From the NCBI GenBank assembly GCA_947625715.1, contig CANQPR010000005.1, forward strand, positions 1-27,206: a DNA stretch of 27,206 nucleotides, read 5' to 3'. Shown in pieces: positions 22,766 to 27,206 of this stretch (the stretch's first letter is position 1; each line of letters opens with the position of its first letter). The position numbers and the translations under genes were made by a program. Source of the DNA: an uncultured Bacilli bacterium. GTDB taxonomy: Bacteria > Bacillota_I > Bacilli_A > RF39 > UBA660. The notes below the pieces were generated by a model, which was given only the letters and a program-made list of their open reading frames with translations, did not search any database and was not told the origin of the DNA.

Positions 22766-22773
22766 ATTTATAC

Positions 22774-22807
22774 TTCGACATAAAACAACATCAACACATG
22801 ATATATT
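22774..22807 (+). promoter_or_regulatory. spoIIG-type promoter with Spo0A box
   Basis: TTCGACA (22774-22780), a perfect 0A box on the complementary strand (TGTCGAA), doubles as a -35-like element (TTCGAC). After 22 bp comes TATATT (22802-22807) with an extended TGA. The B. subtilis spoIIG promoter has the same odd 22-bp spacing with a 0A box overlapping its -35 and is activated by Spo0A~P. The 11-bp arms AAAACAACATC (22782-22792) and GATGTTGTTTT (22839-22849) flank the -10 and start codon. Confidence 0.65.
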
Positions 22808-22823
22808 TTTCATGGTGATAATC

Positions 22824-23615
22824 ATGAGTGTGTATATAGATGTTGTTTTTGTTTTAAATTTTTTCTTTGATTTTATACTCTTAATGACTGTAAGTGTTAC
22901 ATTAAAAAGAAATGCCTCAATCAAAAAATTAATAATTGGTGCCCTATGTGGAGAATTAAGCATGTTAATATTATTTTTTAATTTTAATAATATAACTTTA
23001 TTTCTTTTCAAACTTTTCAATAGTATTCTTATGATTATTGTTACCTTTAAATTAAAAGATAAAAAATATTTTTGGCAAAATTTAGCTTATTTTTATATGA
23101 CAAGTACTGTTTTAGGAGGGTTTTTGTATTTTCTTTCTTTATCATACCGAGAAAATCAATATGGTTTAGTCTTTGTTTATGAAAGTTATACAATTCCTTA
23201 TCTTTTTTTAGTCATAATTTCCCCTATAATTTTATATATTTATATTAAACAGAGAAAGGAAATATATCACTATAACTGTTTTATCCCAGTTACTATTAAT
23301 TTTAAAAATGGTAAAAAATTGACATTAATGGGTTATTTAGATACCGCGAATAAATTAATAGATCCCATCACTAAAAAGAAAGTTATTATTGTCAATCAAA
23401 GAGTTTTAAAAAAAATTGTTACAATTCGTAGTCCAGTTTATGTACCTTATAACTCTTTAAATAATCATGGTTTATTAAAATGTATTGCCATTAAAAGTAT
23501 TGTAATTAAAGGTGTTACATACAATGATTACCTACTAGGTTTAAGTATCGATAATTTATTAAAAGATGGTGTAGACTGTCTTTTAAATTCATATTATTTG
23601 GAGGAAAGAAAATGA
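22824..23615 (+). CDS. spoIIGA: Sigma-E processing peptidase SpoIIGA
   Basis: A 263-residue membrane-embedded aspartic protease that activates pro-sigma-E at the sporulation septum. Five or so hydrophobic helices occupy residues 1-~141 (starting MSVYIDVVFVLNFFFDF, matching the B. subtilis N-terminus); the C-terminal protease domain has the active-site motif GYLDTANKLIDP with Asp173. The family usually has D-[ST]-G-N; here the Gly is Ala, which is worth noting though the Asp and Asn are kept. ATG 22824 has GGTGAT 4 nt upstream; ATG 22812 does not. It overlaps sigE by 4 bp (ATGA), so translation is coupled. Confidence 0.9.
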   Translation: MSVYIDVVFVLNFFFDFILLMTVSVTLKRNASIKKLIIGALCGELSMLILFFNFNNITLFLFKLFNSILMIIVTFKLKDKKYFWQNLAYFYMTSTVLGGFLYFLSLSYRENQYGLVFVYESYTIPYLFLVIISPIILYIYIKQRKEIYHYNCFIPVTINFKNGKKLTLMGYLDTANKLIDPITKKKVIIVNQRVLKKIVTIRSPVYVPYNSLNNHGLLKCIAIKSIVIKGVTYNDYLLGLSIDNLLKDGVDCLLNSYYLEERK

Positions 23616-24298
23616 TTAAAAAAATTATTGAATGGTTAAAGAAAAATCATAATGAATGTTTCTTTATTGGAAGTACCGATAAATTACCGCCACCCCTAGA
23701 AAAAGAAGAAGAACAACAACTGCTAATCAGAGCCAAAAAAGGTGATGAACAAGCTAAAAATAAATTAATTGAACATAACTTACGTTTAGTTGTCTTCTTA
23801 GCTAAAAAATATGAAAATACCGGTTATGAATTAGAAGATTTAGTTAGTATTGGTTCAATTGGCTTAATTAAAGGAATTGAAACTTATAAAATTGATAAAA
23901 ATATTAAACTTGCAACTTATGCTTCAAGATGTATAGCAAACGAAATACTTATGTTTCTAAGAAAAAACAAAAAACGCAAAAAAGAAATATCTCTAGAAGA
24001 AAGTTTAAACTATGATGCCGAAGGAAATGAGCTTCATCTAGAAGATATTTTAGGAACGGATACAGACTTAGTAAGTGAAGAATATGAAAATAAAATCAAA
24101 AAGAATTTTATTGCTGAAGAAATAAATAAATTATCTTATAGAGAAAAACAAATTATGGTCATGCGCTACGGATTAAATAATACCGAAAGTTATACCCAAA
24201 AAGAAGTCGCGGATATACTAGGTATTAGCCAATCATATATTTCGAGAATTGAAAAAAAAGTTATTAGAAATATTAAACATCTAGTACAAATGGATTGA
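23612..24298 (+). CDS. sigE: Mother-cell sporulation sigma factor SigE (pro-form)
   Basis: A 228-residue sigma-70 family factor. FFIGSTDKLPPPLEKEEEQQLL matches the SigE start (YYIGGSEALPPPL in B. subtilis). Region 2 (HNLRLVVFLAKKYENTGYELEDLVSIGSIGLIKGIETY, then KLATYASRCIANEILMFLRKNKK) and region 4 (INKLSYREKQIMVMRYGLNN and then YTQKEVADILGISQSYISRIEKKVIRNIK) are complete. The pro-sequence before FFIGS is about 16 residues (MIKKIIEWLKKNHNEC), some ten shorter than in B. subtilis but still amphipathic. It is processed by SpoIIGA, encoded just upstream, and drives early mother-cell genes, probably including ylbJ. Confidence 0.93.
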   Translation: MIKKIIEWLKKNHNECFFIGSTDKLPPPLEKEEEQQLLIRAKKGDEQAKNKLIEHNLRLVVFLAKKYENTGYELEDLVSIGSIGLIKGIETYKIDKNIKLATYASRCIANEILMFLRKNKKRKKEISLEESLNYDAEGNELHLEDILGTDTDLVSEEYENKIKKNFIAEEINKLSYREKQIMVMRYGLNNTESYTQKEVADILGISQSYISRIEKKVIRNIKHLVQMD

Positions 24299-24323
24299 AA
24301 ACTTTCTAAAATTTAGTTAAAAT
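24295..24323 (+). promoter_or_regulatory. Promoter of the thioredoxin-fold protein gene
   Basis: TTGAAA (24295-24300, overlapping the sigE stop), exactly 17 bp, TAAAAT (24318-24323). Confidence 0.6.
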
Positions 24324-24343
24324 TATTTTAGGAAGTGAAAGTA

Positions 24344-25036
24344 TTGAAAAAAGATCGAACGATATTAATCCTCTTACTAGTTGTTTTTTTATTTATTGGT
24401 AGTTTAATGTTATATCAATCTTTAGAATTAAAAGAAAATACTCCTATTAAAGATAACGTTAAAATTAAAGAAGAATATGCTTTATTAAATGAACAAATAA
24501 ATATAGACAATAACCGAAAGTATCCTAATGTAAAATTAGATGATGATAACGTATATCAATATATAAATGAAATTGATATTATTCCTTTTTTAAAAGAACA
24601 AACGGGATATCTTCTTTTTTGTAGTAATAAAAATGCTTATTGTCGCACCCTAGTTCCCATCCTTAATATCGTGGCTAAAGAAAATAATATTTCCACCATT
24701 AATTATTTTAATATTGAAAATATTGAAAGCATCTTACAATTAGATGATAGTAATCATGTTATTATAAAAGAAAAGGGAAGTAATACATATTATGAAATAT
24801 TACAAATTTTAGATTCTTATTTAAAAGAATATTATCTAAAAGATGATAAAGGTAATGAAATTGATACTTTAGAAAAAAAAGTTATTATGCCAAGCCTTAT
24901 AAAAGTTGAAAATGGCGTGATTAAAAAAATTAAAACTGGAACTATAGATAGTCAAAAATCGGGATATGATGCTTTAACAAGCGAAGAAGAAGCATCATTA
25001 AAAAAAGAATTAGAAAATTTTTTAATAACAAATTAA
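24344..25036 (+). CDS. Membrane-anchored thioredoxin-fold protein with an incomplete CxxC site
   Basis: A 230-residue protein: one N-terminal anchor (~residues 5-23, ILILLLVVFLFIGSLMLY), then an outward domain. TGYLLFCSNKNAYCRTLVPILNIVAKENNISTINYFNIEN (~85-125) has the strand-active site-helix-strand order of thioredoxin-fold, bacteriocin-accessory-like proteins. Where CxxC is expected the sequence is NAYC, so the first, nucleophilic Cys is missing; another Cys lies six residues before (C-x6-C). VIMPSLIKVENGVI near the C-terminus matches the cis-Pro strand and following strand. I chose TTG 24344 because GTG 24335 lies in the AGGAAGTGA site. It neighbours Cys-rich secreted proteins, so a role in their folding is possible but unproven. 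Confidence 0.65.
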   Translation: MKKDRTILILLLVVFLFIGSLMLYQSLELKENTPIKDNVKIKEEYALLNEQINIDNNRKYPNVKLDDDNVYQYINEIDIIPFLKEQTGYLLFCSNKNAYCRTLVPILNIVAKENNISTINYFNIENIESILQLDDSNHVIIKEKGSNTYYEILQILDSYLKEYYLKDDKGNEIDTLEKKVIMPSLIKVENGVIKKIKTGTIDSQKSGYDALTSEEEASLKKELENFLITN

Positions 25037-25039
25037 GCA

Positions 25040-25068
25040 TTAACAAAGTAAAATTTTTACGTTATAAT
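25040..25068 (+). promoter_or_regulatory. Promoter of surface-protein paralogue C
   Basis: TTAACA (25040-25045), exactly 17 bp, TATAAT (25063-25068). No G tract, unlike the promoters of the related genes at 18008 and 19313. Confidence 0.7.
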
Positions 25069-25090
25069 AAGAAGAAGGTGGTGTAGTAAA

Positions 25091-26287
25091 ATGAAAATCA
25101 AAAAAAGAAGATTAAAAAAACGCAATTTATGTTTACTAATCATGAGCTTTCTTCTTTTACTTTGTTTTCTAATTGAAATTTCATACACCCATTGGATTTT
25201 TACGGATCGTTTCTTTGTTTTAAAAGCGGATGCTAGTGATAAAATAAAACAATGTGTTAAAGATCATCAATTACTTTTAGCTGATTGCCTAACAAGTTTT
25301 TCCCTAAAAGAACAACAAGATTTCAATGTCCCTGATGTTGATAAAAACATTCGTTATGTAGGTGAAAATCCTAATAATTATATTGATATTGGTGAAGTTT
25401 ATCAAAGTGATGTTTACCTTGGAATATCTAAAACAAATGAATTAGATAAAATTTATTATGCTGATATGACAAGCTGTTTAAAGGATAATCGTAAATGTAG
25501 TTTGTTACATAAAAAAGATGAGCCTTTATTATGGCGAATAATAGGTATTTTTAAAGAAGATGGAATATCTAAAACTAAAATTGTTCGTAGTGAACACATT
25601 GGTAATTTAGCTTGGTCAGAAAAAGATGAAAATATCAATAGTGGTTCTGGAATAAACGAGTGGAGTGTAGCTAGTTTAAAAAATTTATTAAATGAAGGAG
25701 CTTTTTATACTCAAGGAAAAGCAACTTGTTTAAATGCTTCAAAAGATGCCTGTGATTTTTCCTTTAACGGGTTAAATGCCTCAGTTATTCCTATTTTAGC
25801 CGATAATAGGTGGACTACAGGAAGTATTAGTGAAGAACAAATAAATGATTTATCAATTAGTGATTGGTATTTAAAAGAAAAAGGTGAAAATACTATACAA
25901 TGTCATGAAGGTCTTTATTGCACCGATCAAATACCAAGAACCAATGAGATAACCGCTAAAATTGGTCTAATGTATCCAAGTGACTATGCTTATGCTACTA
26001 ATGATTTAAATTGCCTAAATATTCCTTTAAGTAAGTGGAATTTAAAAGATACCCCAAGTTGTTTAACTAACAATTGGCTTACCAAAGATACCTTATCTTC
26101 TTGGCTAATAACGCCCCTTAGCTTTGAAAATGCCAATTCCTATGCGGTAAGTTTTGATTTAAATACCGGTTTTAAAGAAACTTTTACCAATGTTTATAAA
26201 AATGTCTATCCAACCGCATATCTAGACCATTTTGTTAAAATTGCTGGTGGGTATGGAACGATAACTTCCCCTTATATCATTCAATAA
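25091..26287 (+). CDS. Secreted/surface protein, paralogue C (short form)
   Basis: A 398-residue protein with an N-terminal signal/anchor (~residues 13-30) ending SYTHWIFTD, then directly the C-terminal type of domain found in the proteins at 19313 and 21020: IRYVGENPNNYIDIG, LWRIIGIFKED, TKIVRSEHIGNLAWSEKDENINSGSGINEWSVASLKNLL, KIGLMYPSDYAYATNDLNC, NVYPTAYLDHFVKI and a C-terminal TSPYIIQ. The TasA-like N-terminal domain of the other two is missing. AAGGTGGTG precedes ATG 25091. Eight to ten Cys in the secreted part suggest disulphides. Function unknown. Confidence 0.7.
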   Translation: MKIKKRRLKKRNLCLLIMSFLLLLCFLIEISYTHWIFTDRFFVLKADASDKIKQCVKDHQLLLADCLTSFSLKEQQDFNVPDVDKNIRYVGENPNNYIDIGEVYQSDVYLGISKTNELDKIYYADMTSCLKDNRKCSLLHKKDEPLLWRIIGIFKEDGISKTKIVRSEHIGNLAWSEKDENINSGSGINEWSVASLKNLLNEGAFYTQGKATCLNASKDACDFSFNGLNASVIPILADNRWTTGSISEEQINDLSISDWYLKEKGENTIQCHEGLYCTDQIPRTNEITAKIGLMYPSDYAYATNDLNCLNIPLSKWNLKDTPSCLTNNWLTKDTLSSWLITPLSFENANSYAVSFDLNTGFKETFTNVYKNVYPTAYLDHFVKIAGGYGTITSPYIIQ

Positions 26288-26408
26288 ATAGTTATGAGGT
26301 GACTAACTATTAAAAGTCAAGATATTTTTAATAGAAAGTTATAAATGGAAAAGAATCCCACGCCAAAAAGATTTCACAAAGTGAAATTTTGAAAAATTGA
26401 GAAATCAA
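26288..26408. other. Non-coding stretch at the 3' side of the IS110 transposase
   Basis: It holds a TAGTTA/TAACTA hairpin (about 26287-26307), ATTTCAC-aaa-GTGAAAT (about 26370-26386) and AATTGA-gaaa-TCAATT (about 26395-26410). These may include the terminator of the upstream gene and the end of the insertion sequence. The exact end cannot be placed because IS110 elements lack regular terminal repeats. Confidence 0.35.
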
Positions 26409-27206
26409 TTATTTCAATAAAGACGGATCAAAATCAATGTTGTTTTTCTCGAGAGTGTAAATAACTCTAATAAGTTTTTTACAAACATGAGATAAAGCAA
26501 CTCTATGACATTTACCTTCAGAACGTTTCTTAAGGTAGTAGTCATAAAAAGTTGGTGAGTATCTTAAGATGGACATTGAAGTGTTCATAAGAGAATATCT
26601 AAGATGAGAAGAACCATGTTTAACCATCTTGCCATTAGACTGTAATGTGCCAGATTGTATAATACTAGGTTCTAAACCAGCAAAAGCTAGCATTTTATTT
26701 GGATTAGAGAAATTAGAAATATCTCCATATTCAGATAAAATAGAAGCAGCAGATATTTCACCTAATCCAGGAATGGATAACATTCTAGGATTTAGTTCTT
26801 TGATAATTGTTGAAATTTGTTTATCTATTGGATCAATTTTATCATTAAAGTTGTTAATAAGAGAAACATAAGTAGAAATGAGTAAATCAGAATTATTGTC
26901 ATGATAACCAATGGTATTTTTAGCAAGTTCTTTTAACTTAGCAAATTTAGCATAAGAAAATTTACCACGAGAAATTTTTCTCAAAGAATCATAATCTTTC
27001 ATTAAAGCAATATGAGAAGCATTCTTATACTTGTCTAAAATAAATAAAAGAGTATCAGAAAACATATTGTTGAAGAAAGGTTTTAATTCAGGAAAAGATT
27101 TATCTAATTCATTAGTTAATAGAACTTGAAATTTACTTCTTTCTTTAATTAATTGTTCTCTACTTCTACATAGTGACTTTAATGTATAAATGTTGTATAA
27201 TAAATG
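26409..27206 (-). mobile_element. IS110-family transposase, N-terminus beyond the window
   Basis: The frame is open from the right edge to a TAA at 26409 (265 codons). An upstream piece LKSLCRSREQLIKERSKF (just right of the ATG at 27065) belongs to the same protein, so that ATG is not the start. The C-terminal Transposase_20 domain is clear: LNPRMLSIPGLGEISAASILSEYGDISNF, KMLAFAGLEPSIIQSGTLQS and then the serine-bearing GSSHLRYSLMNTSMSI, the second catalytic site of this DEDD/Ser recombinase family. The RuvC-like DEDD half lies outside the window. IS110 elements use a bridge RNA for target choice. No frameshift in the visible part, so the element could be active. Confidence 0.9.

Noticed and set aside
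26288..26408. IS110 bridge RNA downstream of the transposase
   Set aside because: Hairpins are present, but without the other end of the element and the donor/target loops I cannot support it.

Overview
The window is very AT-rich, uses the standard bacterial code (TGA serves as stop, e.g. for sigE, spoIIGA and the Lon-like protease gene) and carries strong Gram-positive ribosome binding sites. The gene neighbourhoods are those of Bacillus-type Firmicutes: recU-ponA, gpsB followed by a type B RNase P RNA, rodZ-pgsA-recA, ylbJ next to a ylbL-like protease, and spoIIGA-sigE. With the sigG-type sigma factor, this points to an uncultured-type, low-GC, probably endospore-forming member of the Bacilli (Erysipelotrichales/RF39-like gut lineages are plausible; this is inference).

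Layout. 1-2600: end of a DUF2752-like membrane protein gene, an AlkD-like DNA glycosylase, and divergent from it a UvrX-type Y-family polymerase with its YolD partner. 2600-4450: tRNA-Leu(UAA) with promoter and terminators, an unusual nested inverted-repeat element beside a broken gene, and two small genes. 4467-6540: a glycosyltransferase with a methyltransferase-like tail, and a sirtuin. 6580-8550: a disturbed region with an intact collagen-like gene, a type III toxin-antitoxin locus of CptIN type whose toxin is frameshifted, and a decayed second copy of the collagen-like gene; the duplication also copied the end of ylbJ. 8480-11280: ylbJ, Lon-like PDZ protease, sigG. 11290-17921: core cell-envelope and DNA-repair genes (ponA, recU, gpsB, rnpB, rodZ, pgsA, recA). 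17940-22765: three secreted or surface protein genes, the first two preceded by an identical 33-bp promoter cassette with ten G residues between the -35 and -10 boxes. 22774-24298: spoIIGA-sigE behind a spoIIG-like promoter. 24300-26287: a membrane-anchored thioredoxin-fold protein and a third surface-protein paralogue. 26409-27206: an IS110-family transposase running off the end.

The most interesting signal is the pair of identical G10 promoter cassettes at 17947-17979 and 19154-19186. The tract lies in the promoter spacer, so slippage would change the -35/-10 distance. Each cassette contains two overlapping TATAAT boxes, so different tract lengths favour different -10 boxes. In the first copy the two alternative starts would include or exclude the 5' arm of a hairpin that holds the ribosome binding site in its loop. 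This looks like a phase-variable switch for surface proteins, by analogy with Neisseria porA and Bordetella fim promoters. Second in interest are the CptIN locus with intact antitoxin repeats but a broken toxin, nested between duplicated collagen/ylbJ segments, and the 2814-2944 inverted-repeat element with mutually exclusive stems.
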